This document shows positions 53,266 to 62,525 of a DNA stretch of 64,000 nucleotides, in pieces. The notes under the pieces are model-generated. The model was not told the DNA's origin. It ran no database searches and saw only the letters and a list, made by a program, of their open reading frames with translations. This DNA is from Natranaeroarchaeum aerophilus (lineage in GTDB: Archaea > Halobacteriota > Halobacteria > Halobacteriales > Natronoarchaeaceae): the NCBI RefSeq assembly GCF_023638055.1, contig NZ_JAKRVY010000002.1, positions 124,001 through 188,000 of the forward strand, written 5' to 3'. Each line of letters starts with the position of its first letter. Within the stretch, counting starts at the first letter, position 1. The translations under genes and the position numbers were made by a program.

Positions 53266-53985
53266 TCACCGACGCCTGACCACGAGCGTCGGGCGGTTCG
53301 TCCGGTCGCTGATCCGCCCGGTGACACCACCGAGGATCCGTCGCCGGAGCGACGGCTCGGATTCACCGACGACCAGCAGGTCGTACTCCTCGGCAGTCGC
53401 TGCGATCGTTTTCGCCGCCGATCCGGAGCGTTCCTGTTTCCATCCGATCCGATCGGGATCGACGCCAAGTTCGCGGAGCTTGTCACAGGCACCGCGCAAG
53501 AGGAACTCCGCGCGCGCCTCGTCGGCATCGGAGTCGGCGACGTGGAACACGGTGACTGTTACCTGGCTGTTTTCGAGCAACCGCCCGGTGAACTCCACGA
53601 GGCGCACGATGTTCGGGTCGCCCTTGATCGGGACGAGTATGTCGTCAACAGCGTTGTCGACCTCGCCGGGCGTCACCACCGCGTCAACTCCGTACTCCTC
53701 GGCGACCCGATCGACCGTTTGCGACCGATTCCTCGTGAAGACGACGGTCGAAACGACGTCGTTCTGCCCCTCGAACTCGTCGACGATTGCGTCGGTCCGC
53801 TCGCGCGCCGCGTCGCCGAACTCGGCTTCGTACTGCTCGGTCGGGGTCTGATCAGGAACCGTCCCGTAGCCGAGGACGACCACTCGGTGGGGGCCCAGCA
53901 GATCGATAAGCGCGCCCGGTGGAGTCGTTGCTTCGTCAACCTCGACTGGGAGCAGGACCGTTGGCTGTGAGAGAGCGGTTGTCAT
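53266..53985 (-). CDS. Universal stress protein-like (UspA, C-terminal repeat intact)
   Basis: The 239-residue protein has two Usp-like regions. The first (about 1-110) is degenerate; the second (about 115-239) has DDILVPIKGDPNIVRLVE, the ATP-loop-like VVGESEPSLRRRILGG and the TLVVRRR end. UspA proteins are stress-related, often ATP-binding. Transcription is leftward, 14 nt from the convergent aldo/keto reductase. Confidence 0.8.
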   Translation of the reverse strand: MTTALSQPTVLLPVEVDEATTPPGALIDLLGPHRVVVLGYGTVPDQTPTEQYEAEFGDAARERTDAIVDEFEGQNDVVSTVVFTRNRSQTVDRVAEEYGVDAVVTPGEVDNAVDDILVPIKGDPNIVRLVEFTGRLLENSQVTVTVFHVADSDADEARAEFLLRGACDKLRELGVDPDRIGWKQERSGSAAKTIAATAEEYDLLVVGESEPSLRRRILGGVTGRISDRTNRPTLVVRRR

Positions 53986-54036
53986 ATGTACTAACGTGTC
54001 GGCTACAGCATCAACGGCGGGGGATGACAGGGAGCT

Positions 54037-55248
54037 CTAGCGGCTGAGCAGCAACACCGCCGCGAGTGCCGCGGCGCAGGCGATCGTCACCGTGAGCACC
54101 CAGAACGCCGTGACGAAGCCGACCGACTCCGAGAGGACGCCGACTACGGCGGGGGCGAGCGCGCCCGACCCCATCAGGAGCGTCCGGACGATTCCCAGAC
54201 TGCCACCAGCAACTGACTCGGGGAGGACCGACATCCAGTAGGCACCCCGCACCGGCCGGAAACCATGTGAGCCGAGGCCGATCACCACGACGACCGCACC
54301 CAGCACGAGCGGACGACCGGTCGGCGTCAGGACGACCAGCGCGGCGAGGGCGGCCGTCGCCAGCGTGAGGGTGGCGACGATGACCGGTAACTCGCCAACC
54401 CGGTCACTGACCGTCCCTGAAACAATCTGCACCACGCTCGCGGCGAACAGCGCGCCAAAGAGCAGTCCAGCAGTCGCGGGGGTCAGCCCCGCCTCGCTGG
54501 TGAGATACAGCGGCAGAAAGGCAACGACGCCGTTGTAGGTGAACCCGAACAGCACCGTGACGAGGACAAAGGCGAGGAGACGGGGGTTCCGGAAGAGCGT
54601 GACGTATTCACGAACTGTCCCGCCTGACGCGCCAGCACTGTCCGTCCCTTCCGGATCAGAGACCCGCAACGCGAACGCGACCGTTCCGACGATCCCCGCG
54701 AGTCCAGCCACGAGAAAGACCGTCCGCCAGCTCTCGCCGAGCAGGGCTGGTCCCGCGAGGACGGCGACGACGACCGCCGGTGCGGCTACACCCGCAAGCG
54801 TCCCGATAGTGTCCATCGTCCCCAGTGCTCTCCCCGTTCTGGCGGGATACAGCCGCGAGAGCAGACGGATTGCGACCGTCTTGTGTGCGCCGGTCCCCGC
54901 GCCCATGAGGACCATCGCGCCGACGAGGACGGGGAAGGGCGAGTCGACGACCAGCGCGAGTGCGGCCAGCGCGGCGACCATACTTCCGGTCGCGATGACC
55001 CGAACCGAGCCGAATCGATCCGCGAGCGCGCCGGAGGGAAACTGCATCGCGGCGTACGTCAGCATGAACCCGGTGTACGCAACCCCGATTTCGGCGTTCG
55101 TGACACCGTAGACGCCCTGTAGCGGCTCGAATAACGGCGGGAAGGCATAGCGGACGAACTTCGCGAGAAACCAGAGCAAGGAGACCAGTACGAGCGCGTC
55201 GAACTCAGTGAGCCTCGCGGATACGGTTCGAAGCGATGGGCGGGCCAC
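54037..55248 (-). CDS. MFS transporter
   Basis: The 403-residue protein has 12 predicted helices. MFS features are GALADRFGSVRV (loop 2-3 signature) and GTVSDRVGELPV (loop 8-9 equivalent). The start is GTG at 55248 since no ATG lies before the first helix. Its substrate is unknown. It lies 66 nt downstream of the DUF7546-like gene, same strand; a link to the heme genes is not indicated. Confidence 0.85.
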   Translation of the reverse strand: MARPSLRTVSARLTEFDALVLVSLLWFLAKFVRYAFPPLFEPLQGVYGVTNAEIGVAYTGFMLTYAAMQFPSGALADRFGSVRVIATGSMVAALAALALVVDSPFPVLVGAMVLMGAGTGAHKTVAIRLLSRLYPARTGRALGTMDTIGTLAGVAAPAVVVAVLAGPALLGESWRTVFLVAGLAGIVGTVAFALRVSDPEGTDSAGASGGTVREYVTLFRNPRLLAFVLVTVLFGFTYNGVVAFLPLYLTSEAGLTPATAGLLFGALFAASVVQIVSGTVSDRVGELPVIVATLTLATAALAALVVLTPTGRPLVLGAVVVVIGLGSHGFRPVRGAYWMSVLPESVAGGSLGIVRTLLMGSGALAPAVVGVLSESVGFVTAFWVLTVTIACAAALAAVLLLSR

Positions 55249-55314
55249 GGGTACAGGGACGTTTCTCCTTCCGAAATATAAAGCGCCCGAGACGAGCTGC
55301 CCCCGCGGGAAGCG

Positions 55315-55998
55315 TTAGCGCCCGAACGGCCGCCAGTACAGCAGGCCGACCGTCACGACGAAGATGACGGTCGACAGGCCAAACGAGAAGCCCGAGGTCG
55401 CCGCCGTAAACGCGCTCGCGGAGCCGCCGGTGATACTCGCCACGACGGCGGCGATCAGCGGCCACGTACAGCTCACACAGGAGACCAGTCCCAGCAGGCC
55501 CGAGACCGCGGCGTTGGTCGCATCGATGATCGTCGCATAGACGAGGTAGGCAAGTGCCGCGTATCCTACGATAAACGCCGGCATCAGGGACAGTTCGATC
55601 AGCTCGCCGCCGTAGTACAGGTTCGGCACGAGACCGGGGGGCCCTGCTACGTTCACGTTGAGCCCGCCCGCAAAGGCGACGTCATAGAATGACGCCCCGG
55701 GGGCGATCAGTCCGCCGAAGAGGGCGAGCAGGCCGAAGTAGAGGGCAGCGATTACGCCTGCTTTCCGGCGCGTCCGCACGGAGGCGTCGGCAGGCGACGT
55801 GCGATAGAGCGCCCACGCGCCGACGTTCAGCCAGATCAACGGGTAGAGATGGAACGTCGTCACGCTCGTCTGGCCGAGCATGAGCAAATACACCCCGAAC
55901 AGGATCAGCTGTGTGTTGATGATGACCGCGTACAGCAGGGCCGTGTTCCTGTCGGGAAGGAAGCGATCGAGGTCGGCTCGCTGTGTGAGTGAGCTCAT
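55315..55998 (-). CDS. Membrane protein of the heme/oxidase cluster (DUF7546-like)
   Basis: This 227-residue protein has about six helices. A Cys-rich segment LVSCVSCTWPLIAAV lies in the second half, possibly a metal or redox site. It starts 4 nt after the ctaA-ctaB fusion and is surely cotranscribed with it. Homologues accompany ctaB/cox genes in haloarchaea, as far as I recall under DUF7546. A role in oxidase maturation is inferred from the operon. Confidence 0.75.
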   Translation of the reverse strand: MSSLTQRADLDRFLPDRNTALLYAVIINTQLILFGVYLLMLGQTSVTTFHLYPLIWLNVGAWALYRTSPADASVRTRRKAGVIAALYFGLLALFGGLIAPGASFYDVAFAGGLNVNVAGPPGLVPNLYYGGELIELSLMPAFIVGYAALAYLVYATIIDATNAAVSGLLGLVSCVSCTWPLIAAVVASITGGSASAFTAATSGFSFGLSTVIFVVTVGLLYWRPFGR

Positions 55999-56001
55999 CG
56001 G

Positions 56002-57441
56002 TTACAGTACGAGTGCGTCGACGACGATGGCGACGAGCAGCGCGCCGAGATAGGCGTTCGAGGCGTGGAATGCGCGAAACGCCGCTTGCTCGGTGCGTTC
56101 CCAGTGGAGGCGGACGACTGCCCAGAGGAAGACGCCGCCGAGAGCGACCGTCGTCGCGGCGTAGAGGACGCCGAGATCCGTAATCACCGAAAGCGCGCTC
56201 GCGCCCAGCAGGGTTGCTGCCAGATACCACAGGATGTGTTTTCTCGTGACCGCCTCACCGTGGACGACCGGCATCATCGGGAACCCGCCCCGGGCGTAGT
56301 CGTCCTTGTACGCCAGCGCGAGGTTGTAAAAGTGGGCGGGCGTCCACAGAAAGATCACGCCAGCGAGCGCGAGTCCGGGCAGGCCGATCCGTCCCGTCAC
56401 GGCGACCCACCCGATCATCGCGGGCAGCGCGCCGGCAGCACCGCCGATAACCGTGTTCTGGACCGTGTTCGGCTTGAGCACCAGCGTGTAGATGACGCTG
56501 TAAAACAGGATCGCAACGAGGCCGAGTGCAGCCGCGAGGACGTTCACTTGGAGGAAGACGGCGAGTGACGCGAGGGTTAGCAGGCCGCCGAAGGCCAGTG
56601 CGTTCCGGACCGGGACGAGGTGGGTTGCGACCGGTCGGTCCGAGGTTCGGGCCATCTTTTTGTCGACATCGCGTTCCAGCACGTGATTGAACGTGCCGCT
56701 CGCGCCGATCGCCAGCACACCCCCGGTAAGTGTCAACACGATGGTCCGGATGGTCAGGTCGGGGCCTGCGGCCAGCGCCATTCCTGCTGATGCCACGAGA
56801 CAGAGCAACCACATCAGACGCGGTTTCATCAGTCGGAAATAGGCGAACGCGGTCAGTTTCGCCCGGCCCAGCACGTCGTCCGGGACTGTGGGGGTCGGGA
56901 CATCGCCGACTGGCTCCGGGTCGGGATCCGGCTCAGTGGGATCGCTCTCGACGTCGAGTCCGGCCGTCTCGGCTTCGAGCGTCCACGCGAGCGCGAGCAC
57001 CAGCGTTCCGAACACGAGCATTGCGACAAGCAGATGCAGGTTCGAGAGCACGCCGGTCAGGCCAACGGTCGCGGCGGCCGCGCCGATAGCTACCTGTGTC
57101 GTGTACAGGACTACACCGAGCCCGAGCGCCGCCCGGACACGTCGTGACGCGTCCCCGATCAGAGCGATTGCGGCGGTGATCGCGACCAGTACGCCGACGA
57201 GCAGAGCGGTAACCCGGTGGCCCCACGCGATTGCGATCTGTGTATCGGAGATGGCAAACCACTCACCGCCACAGGCTGGCCAGCCCCCGCAGGCCGCTGC
57301 AGCGTCGGTGATCGCGGTCGTCGCGCCGACGACGATCAGCAGATACACACCCATCACCGTCGTGGCCAGTAGCCACGTGAACCGGTCGTGACTACCGACC
57401 AGCGGAAACCTCGATTCGCTTCGAACGGGGGGGTGTGACAC
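56002..57441 (-). CDS. ctaB: CtaA-like/CtaB fusion: heme A synthase-like plus protoheme IX farnesyltransferase
   Basis: The 479-residue protein starts with GTG. The N-terminal half (about 20-155) has four helices and a CtaA-like pattern (TAITDAAAACGGWPACGG, WGHRVTALLVG, NLHLLVAM) with potential heme-binding His residues. After an acidic linker the CtaB half (about 195-479) has the prenyltransferase motif NHVLERDVDKKMARTSDRP and a second DDYARGGFPMMP motif. CtaB farnesylates heme B to heme O, and CtaA-like domains oxidise it to heme A, so one chain may hold both steps. Divergent from coxB. Confidence 0.93.
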   Translation of the reverse strand: MSHPPVRSESRFPLVGSHDRFTWLLATTVMGVYLLIVVGATTAITDAAAACGGWPACGGEWFAISDTQIAIAWGHRVTALLVGVLVAITAAIALIGDASRRVRAALGLGVVLYTTQVAIGAAAATVGLTGVLSNLHLLVAMLVFGTLVLALAWTLEAETAGLDVESDPTEPDPDPEPVGDVPTPTVPDDVLGRAKLTAFAYFRLMKPRLMWLLCLVASAGMALAAGPDLTIRTIVLTLTGGVLAIGASGTFNHVLERDVDKKMARTSDRPVATHLVPVRNALAFGGLLTLASLAVFLQVNVLAAALGLVAILFYSVIYTLVLKPNTVQNTVIGGAAGALPAMIGWVAVTGRIGLPGLALAGVIFLWTPAHFYNLALAYKDDYARGGFPMMPVVHGEAVTRKHILWYLAATLLGASALSVITDLGVLYAATTVALGGVFLWAVVRLHWERTEQAAFRAFHASNAYLGALLVAIVVDALVL

Positions 57442-57558
57442 GTACGACTACCTCTTGTGATACCCTTCGACTGGGGATACTTATGCGGCGCGCTTCGCCC
57501 GGCCCTCGCTCGAAAAGTCAGCACATATTTAACCCCCTTTCCCTAAGAACGACCCATA
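57442..57558. promoter_or_regulatory. Divergent promoter between ctaAB and coxB
   Basis: TATA-like CATATTTAAC (57524-57533) lies about 30 nt before the coxB ATG, fitting a leaderless start. The ctaAB GTG is at 57441. This gives coordinated control of heme and oxidase genes. Confidence 0.5.
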
Positions 57559-58311
57559 ATGAAGAGAGCGCGGATCGCCCTGATCACCGTGTGGACGGGG
57601 ACGCTGTTGCTGTTGCTGGCCCAGCCAGTTTCGGCGGCGTCTACCTCCGCCGAGCTGATCAGCGACCTCAACGAACGGCTGATCATCGTCGCCCTGCCGA
57701 TCACGCTACTGGTCGAAGGGATCCTCATCTACGCCGTCCTGAAGTTCCGGAACAACGACGATCCGAAGCCGACCGAGGAGAACCGCCGTCTGGAGATCAC
57801 GTGGACGATCGCGACCGCCATCGTCCTGCTGTTCGTCGGATTCGCCGCCTTCGAGGTCATGGCGGATCCCCAGGTCAGCTCGATGGCCGACGACGAACCG
57901 CCCGAAGACGCCGTCGTCATCGAAATCGAGGGTGACGACGCCTGGCAGTGGCACTTCGAGTACCAGAACGAGTACGAGGGTGTCGAGATGACCAACGAGA
58001 TGTACATCCCCAAGGATCAGGAAGTCTACATGCAGGTGACCGCAGAGAACTGGTTGCATATGGTCCACATACCGGATCTGGGTGTGAAACAGCAGGCCCA
58101 GCCCGGCGTGGTCCACACGGTGTCGACGACGCCGACCGAGACCGGCTCCTACCAGGGCTACTGTACGGAGTACTGTGGTGCTGGCCATTCGGGAATGCTC
58201 TTCGAGACACACGTTGTCACTGAAGAGGAGTTCGACGAGACAATGGAAGAGCAACTGGCCGAAGCCGAAGAAGAGGAGAACGGCGACGAAGCGAACGGTA
58301 ACGACGAGTAA
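57559..58311 (+). CDS. coxB: Cytochrome c oxidase subunit II (CuA-bearing)
   Basis: The 250-residue subunit has a signal peptide (about 1-27), two helices (about 37-57 and 75-96) and a periplasm-side cupredoxin domain. The CuA ligands are His167 (HMVHIPDLG), Cys202, Cys206 and His210, Met213 (YCTEYCGAGHSGM); DAWQWHFEY is the electron-entry Trp segment. It receives electrons from a soluble donor and passes them to the heme-copper site of subunit I. The subunit I gene is not adjacent in this window. An acidic C-terminal tail ends it. Confidence 0.95.
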   Translation: MKRARIALITVWTGTLLLLLAQPVSAASTSAELISDLNERLIIVALPITLLVEGILIYAVLKFRNNDDPKPTEENRRLEITWTIATAIVLLFVGFAAFEVMADPQVSSMADDEPPEDAVVIEIEGDDAWQWHFEYQNEYEGVEMTNEMYIPKDQEVYMQVTAENWLHMVHIPDLGVKQQAQPGVVHTVSTTPTETGSYQGYCTEYCGAGHSGMLFETHVVTEEEFDETMEEQLAEAEEEENGDEANGNDE

Positions 58312-58344
58312 CCCGCAGGTGTTTTTCAGCTCGATCAATGCACG

Positions 58345-58362
58345 GTACAGCTACTGCTGTAC
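58345..58362. repeat. Palindrome between coxB and nosD
   Basis: GTACAGC-TACT-GCTGTAC is a perfect 7-bp dyad. It lies 34 nt after the coxB stop and 77 nt before the nosD start. A T5 run (58322-58326) precedes it. It could be a terminator hairpin or a regulator site. Confidence 0.45.
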
Positions 58363-58438
58363 GCGTTCTGACTGGCCGTTCGAGAACCATACCAGACAAC
58401 GTAAATCGGCACACCCGATACAACGACGTGTGAACCAG

Positions 58439-60370
58439 ATGCTGTACCGTGGTCGGGAGCTAACCATTGCGGTGGTGATTGTCGCTGGCCTGATCGGCAT
58501 TATTGCTGCCGGCGTGTTCGCCGCTGATGTCGAGGATTCGACGCCCTCGCCGGAGCCGTTCGACTCGGTGACAACGCTGGGTATCTCACAGGAAGACCAG
58601 CGCGACGCCGAGCACGATGACCTCTCGATTCCCCGTGTACAGGTATTTTACTCCCAGTACGAGTACGTGGTCGGCTACTACGGCGTCGAGCAGGCAGTTA
58701 GCACGCTCGACCAGCCCGAACACGACCAGCAGTTTGGCTATCCGCTTGTCGTCTACGTCTCTGACTACGGGGGGACAACGGTCGAGCTTACGGATGAAGG
58801 GTATCTGACCGCCGAAACGTCGACCGGCTGGGTCGACGCGAGCGACGCGTACTTTGTCGTCGATAGCGAGGCCCGGACGCCGGCTGGCGAAACTGTCGTC
58901 CCGTTCGGTTCGGAATCCGCGGCCACGGTGTTCGTCGACGAGCACGGAGGCGAGATCGTCGACTGGCCCGAGCTCCGAACGCGCTCGTTCGACGTCGACA
59001 GTGCCGCTGTCGTGCGCGACCGTGTCGACGAGCAGCGATCACAGGCCGACGAGCAAGTCGATGCTGTCGAGCCATTGCTCGACCGCGACCCGGTACGAAC
59101 CGTCGAGGACGACGAGACTGTACAGGACGCGATCGACGACGCGCCGGCGGGATCGACAGTCGAGATCCCAGCCGGAACCTACGAGGAGACCCTTCGGATC
59201 GACGAGCCCCTCACGCTCCGGGGCGAGGACGCGACGATCCGCGGTGACGGCGAGGGGAACGGTATCGAAGTCCGGGCCGACGACGTGGCCATCGACGGCG
59301 TTCATGTCGACGGAGTTGGCAATCAGACTCGCGATCCCGATGCGGCGACAGAAGACGGCGACGAGGAAGACTGGGACGCCAACATCGAATCGGGCTACGG
59401 CCACGGTGATGCCGGAATCCACGTGGTCGACGCGACCGGCGTCTACGTCACGAACGTCTCGATCGAGACCCCGGCAAACGGCGTCTTGCTCCGTGACGCA
59501 CCCGATGCGGTCGTCGACGACAGCACGGTCGACGGGAGCGAGGAGTGGCGCGACGGGTTCATGGGCGTCATGTCGATGCGCTCGCCCGGCGTGGTCCAGA
59601 ACTCCACGTTCGACGGTGGCCGCGACGGCGTCTACCTCCATCGATCGCCCGAGACAGTGATCCGGGACAACGAATTCTACGACAACCGCTTTGGCGTCCA
59701 TCTGATGCATACATCGGATTCGGTGATCGCGGACAACCACGCTCGCGGGCAGGAACTCGCCGGACTGACGATTATGACGAACCCGACACACAACGCGATT
59801 GTCGGCAACGATGTCCGGGAGGCGACGCATGGGATCCTCCCCGCCGGGTCCCAAAGCTACGTCGCCGACAACGTCGTCGCGGACAACGAGTATGGCATCA
59901 CGACAAGCGCGGACCAGTCGCTGTACGAGGCAAACGTCATCTACGACAACGACGTTGGTCTCCGCACCGGCTCGATCCTCGCCTCGAACCGGGTCGTGCA
60001 CAACGATATCGTCGCGAACGACCAGCACGTCGACGCGAACATCGGTCCGTTGCGGATCTGGACCTTCGACGGCCAGGGCAACTACTGGGACGGGGCATAC
60101 GGTACGGAATCGGGGGGCGTACTGGATCGCTCGTACTCCCCAACAGATCCCGTACAGGGACAGCTCCACCGGACTGATGGCGCACTCACGCTCGCGGAAT
60201 CCCCCGCCGCGCGCGGATTGAGCGAGCTTCGCGGCACCACGCCCGGCCTGCGCAGTGGAAGCGTCGTCGACACCGCGCCGCTTGCGGAGCCAGTGAACCC
60301 TGACAGACTCGCCGAACTCGACGACGAGCAACGGTCGGAGCTCGGTGAGGATGGAGGTGACACGTCATGA
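58439..60370 (+). CDS. nosD: NosD-like copper protein with N-terminal NosL-like domain
   Basis: This 643-residue protein has an N-terminal helix (about 9-29). A region (about 50-180) reads YPLVVYVSDYGGT, YFVVDSEARTPAGE and ATVFVDEHGGEI, which aligns with part of the NosL protein encoded at 61905. A right-handed beta-helix follows (about 220-530) with NosD/CASH repeats (GNGIEVRADDVAIDGVHVDG, YDNRFGVHLMHTSDSVIADN). NosD works with an ABC transporter and NosL in copper-site assembly of N2O reductase. nosF overlaps its end by 4 nt. nosZ is not in the window. Confidence 0.88.
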   Translation: MLYRGRELTIAVVIVAGLIGIIAAGVFAADVEDSTPSPEPFDSVTTLGISQEDQRDAEHDDLSIPRVQVFYSQYEYVVGYYGVEQAVSTLDQPEHDQQFGYPLVVYVSDYGGTTVELTDEGYLTAETSTGWVDASDAYFVVDSEARTPAGETVVPFGSESAATVFVDEHGGEIVDWPELRTRSFDVDSAAVVRDRVDEQRSQADEQVDAVEPLLDRDPVRTVEDDETVQDAIDDAPAGSTVEIPAGTYEETLRIDEPLTLRGEDATIRGDGEGNGIEVRADDVAIDGVHVDGVGNQTRDPDAATEDGDEEDWDANIESGYGHGDAGIHVVDATGVYVTNVSIETPANGVLLRDAPDAVVDDSTVDGSEEWRDGFMGVMSMRSPGVVQNSTFDGGRDGVYLHRSPETVIRDNEFYDNRFGVHLMHTSDSVIADNHARGQELAGLTIMTNPTHNAIVGNDVREATHGILPAGSQSYVADNVVADNEYGITTSADQSLYEANVIYDNDVGLRTGSILASNRVVHNDIVANDQHVDANIGPLRIWTFDGQGNYWDGAYGTESGGVLDRSYSPTDPVQGQLHRTDGALTLAESPAARGLSELRGTTPGLRSGSVVDTAPLAEPVNPDRLAELDDEQRSELGEDGGDTS

Positions 60371-61092
60371 CAACCGAGGCGATCCTCCGTGCCGATGCTG
60401 TCAGCCACTCCTTCGATGAGGTCGAGGTGATCGACGATATTTCGGTCGACGTCGAACCGGGGGAGGTGATGGCGATCGTCGGACCGAACGGCTCGGGAAA
60501 GACGACGCTCTTGCGCGTGCTGGCTGGACTGTTGCCGTCGACCGATGGGACCGTCGAGTATCGGGGGCCGGACCGCGAGCGCGAGATCGGGTACCTCCCC
60601 CAGCGCCCAACCTTTCGACCGGGGTTTACAGTTCGCGAGACGATCGATTTCTACCGCGCGCTCGTCGACGAGGAAGGGACGGATCGGCTCTCACAGGTCG
60701 GTCTGGCCGACGCTGCGGACCGACGTGTCGAGGCCCTTTCCGGCGGGATGACGCGGTTGCTCGGAATCGCACAGGCGACGGTCGGCGATCCACCGGTGGT
60801 CGTGCTCGACGAACCGGGGAGTGGTCTCGATCCCGGGATGCGTCGTCGGACGTTCGAGGTGACGAACGACCTCGCGGACGACGGGACGGCGGTGCTCGTG
60901 AGTTCACACGACCTGTCGCTGGTCGAGCGGACGGCGGATCGTGTACTGGTGCTCGACCGCGGAACCGTTGTAGCGGACGGCTCGCCCGACGAACTACTGG
61001 GGACTCACGGAATGGATTCGCTCTGGGACGTGTTCGGCGAGGCTACCACGGGATCGACTGATGCCGTCGACGTCGCGGGGGTGACCCAATGA
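60367..61092 (+). CDS. nosF: NosF-like ABC transporter ATP-binding protein
   Basis: The 241-residue ATPase has Walker A GPNGSGKTT, Q-loop YLPQRPTF, signature LSGGM, Walker B VVVLDEP and the switch His (SSHD). It powers the NosY permease in the NosDFY complex. The start overlaps the nosD stop by four bases and its stop overlaps nosY by four. Confidence 0.93.
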   Translation: MTTEAILRADAVSHSFDEVEVIDDISVDVEPGEVMAIVGPNGSGKTTLLRVLAGLLPSTDGTVEYRGPDREREIGYLPQRPTFRPGFTVRETIDFYRALVDEEGTDRLSQVGLADAADRRVEALSGGMTRLLGIAQATVGDPPVVVLDEPGSGLDPGMRRRTFEVTNDLADDGTAVLVSSHDLSLVERTADRVLVLDRGTVVADGSPDELLGTHGMDSLWDVFGEATTGSTDAVDVAGVTQ

Positions 61093-61904
61093 GCGGTCGC
61101 CGTGCGGCGCGGGTCATCTTCGGTCGCGAACTCGCGAGCATTGTCCGCACGCGTAGCTATCTCCTGCTGTTCGTCGGCGTTTCCGCGGTGATTCTCGGGA
61201 TCGCAACCGTCGGTGGCGGGACCGGTGCGGGCTACGTTCCCACCGCAGTCGACCTGCTCTTGCCGCTCGAACTGCTCGTCCCCGCGGTCGCGTTCGCAGT
61301 CGGCTACCGGTCAATCGCGGACGACGTCCAGCGCGATGAGCTATCGGTGCTTTCCACCTACCCCGTTCCGGACTGGGCGTACGTCGGCGGCGTCTACGCC
61401 GGTCGGGCAGTAACCGTCGTGGGAATCCTCGGCATCCCATTGCTCGTCGTCGGCATCCTCGTCTCACTCTCTGCTGGCCCGGATACGACCATCGTCGCGA
61501 CACATCGCGGGATCGACTCGCCGGTCCTGTTCGGCCGGTTCGTGCTTCTCACGCTCGCGTACGGGTTGATGGTGCTGGCCGTCGTACTTGCCCTTTCTGC
61601 GCTGGCGAGCAGTCGGAAAGCAGCGTTAACGCTCGCCGTCGTCGGCCTCGGTGGACTGGTCGTTGGCCTCGACCTGCTCGTTCTCCGTGGCGTCGGGACG
61701 GGATGGGTGACTGGCGATACGCTGCTGACAGCAATCGCGGCGTCGCCCACGAGCGCGTATCGTGGGCTGGTGTTCGAGACGGTGCTGTACGTCGCGTTCG
61801 AGGCAGAAACCGGTTACGCGTCTCCCGTTGCGAGCGCGTTTAGCCTGCTAGCATGGACCTTGATCGGCCTGAGTATCACCGCGCTCGGCGTCTCTCGCCG
61901 GTGA
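61089..61904 (+). CDS. nosY: NosY-like ABC transporter permease
   Basis: The 271-residue protein has about six helices and the ABC-2 type permease organisation (YRSIADDVQRDELSVLSTYP coupling loop, LSAGPDTT). It completes the NosDFY set. The stop codon abuts that of convergent nosL (TGATCA). Confidence 0.88.
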   Translation: MSGRRAARVIFGRELASIVRTRSYLLLFVGVSAVILGIATVGGGTGAGYVPTAVDLLLPLELLVPAVAFAVGYRSIADDVQRDELSVLSTYPVPDWAYVGGVYAGRAVTVVGILGIPLLVVGILVSLSAGPDTTIVATHRGIDSPVLFGRFVLLTLAYGLMVLAVVLALSALASSRKAALTLAVVGLGGLVVGLDLLVLRGVGTGWVTGDTLLTAIAASPTSAYRGLVFETVLYVAFEAETGYASPVASAFSLLAWTLIGLSITALGVSRR

Positions 61905-62468
61905 TCAGTTCCCCATCGCGTCGAGTAGCTCACGGTTGATTTCTCCGTGGGTAACGACGTCGCCACCGTGCTCGTCCGCGAAGGTCGTGGCATCGCCATC
62001 GTCCTCAAACGGGATCAGATCGGGGCCCATCGCGCCGTGGGCATCCGATCCTGCGACAAAAGTAATCCCTGTTTCCTCGGCGTAGTCGTCCGCGTCCAGA
62101 TGCGCGGAGATGAACGGCTGCTCCTCGTCCCCCGTGAGGCTGTAATCGACGCCACTGTAATCGGTGAGATACGTGACGATCGGTGTTTCTCCGGCATCTT
62201 CGGCATCGAACCGGTATCGGTAGGTACAGGTGCCGCTGCAGAAGTGCGCTGGACCCTCCCGATCGTCCGGGTAGTCCTCGAAGAATATCTGCCCAGTCGG
62301 ACCGGGGTGTTCCTCGATCACCATGCCACACTGATCACAGGACTGACCGTCGTCGAGGGCGATCGGCTCCGGTGCATCGTCATCACCGAGACAGCCGGCG
62401 AGCGCGCCGATCGCTACCCCGCCTGCAGCTGCCAGAATACGCCGTCTACTGAGGTTGCTCTCGTACAT
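61905..62468 (-). CDS. nosL: NosL copper-chaperone lipoprotein
   Basis: The 187-residue product opens MYESNLSRRRILAAAGGVA, a Tat signal, with lipobox LAGC. The NosL metal-binding motif is CDQCGM (about 44-49), with further Cys in HFCSGTCTY and Met (AMGPDLIPFED). NosL binds Cu(I) and delivers it for metal-site assembly. It is convergent with nosY and copA lies next on the same strand. The shorter start at 62468 is used because the signal begins there. Confidence 0.93.
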   Translation of the reverse strand: MYESNLSRRRILAAAGGVAIGALAGCLGDDDAPEPIALDDGQSCDQCGMVIEEHPGPTGQIFFEDYPDDREGPAHFCSGTCTYRYRFDAEDAGETPIVTYLTDYSGVDYSLTGDEEQPFISAHLDADDYAEETGITFVAGSDAHGAMGPDLIPFEDDGDATTFADEHGGDVVTHGEINRELLDAMGN

Positions 62469-62525
62469 GGGAAGACGCAGGTGCTGGACGGTATTAGGGA
62501 GTCTGGTACGAGCGCCGAAACCCAC

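Noticed and set aside
59039-60331. 430-codon minus-strand frame over nosD
   Set aside because: Antisense shadow; the plus-strand reading has clear beta-helix repeats and is coupled to nosF.
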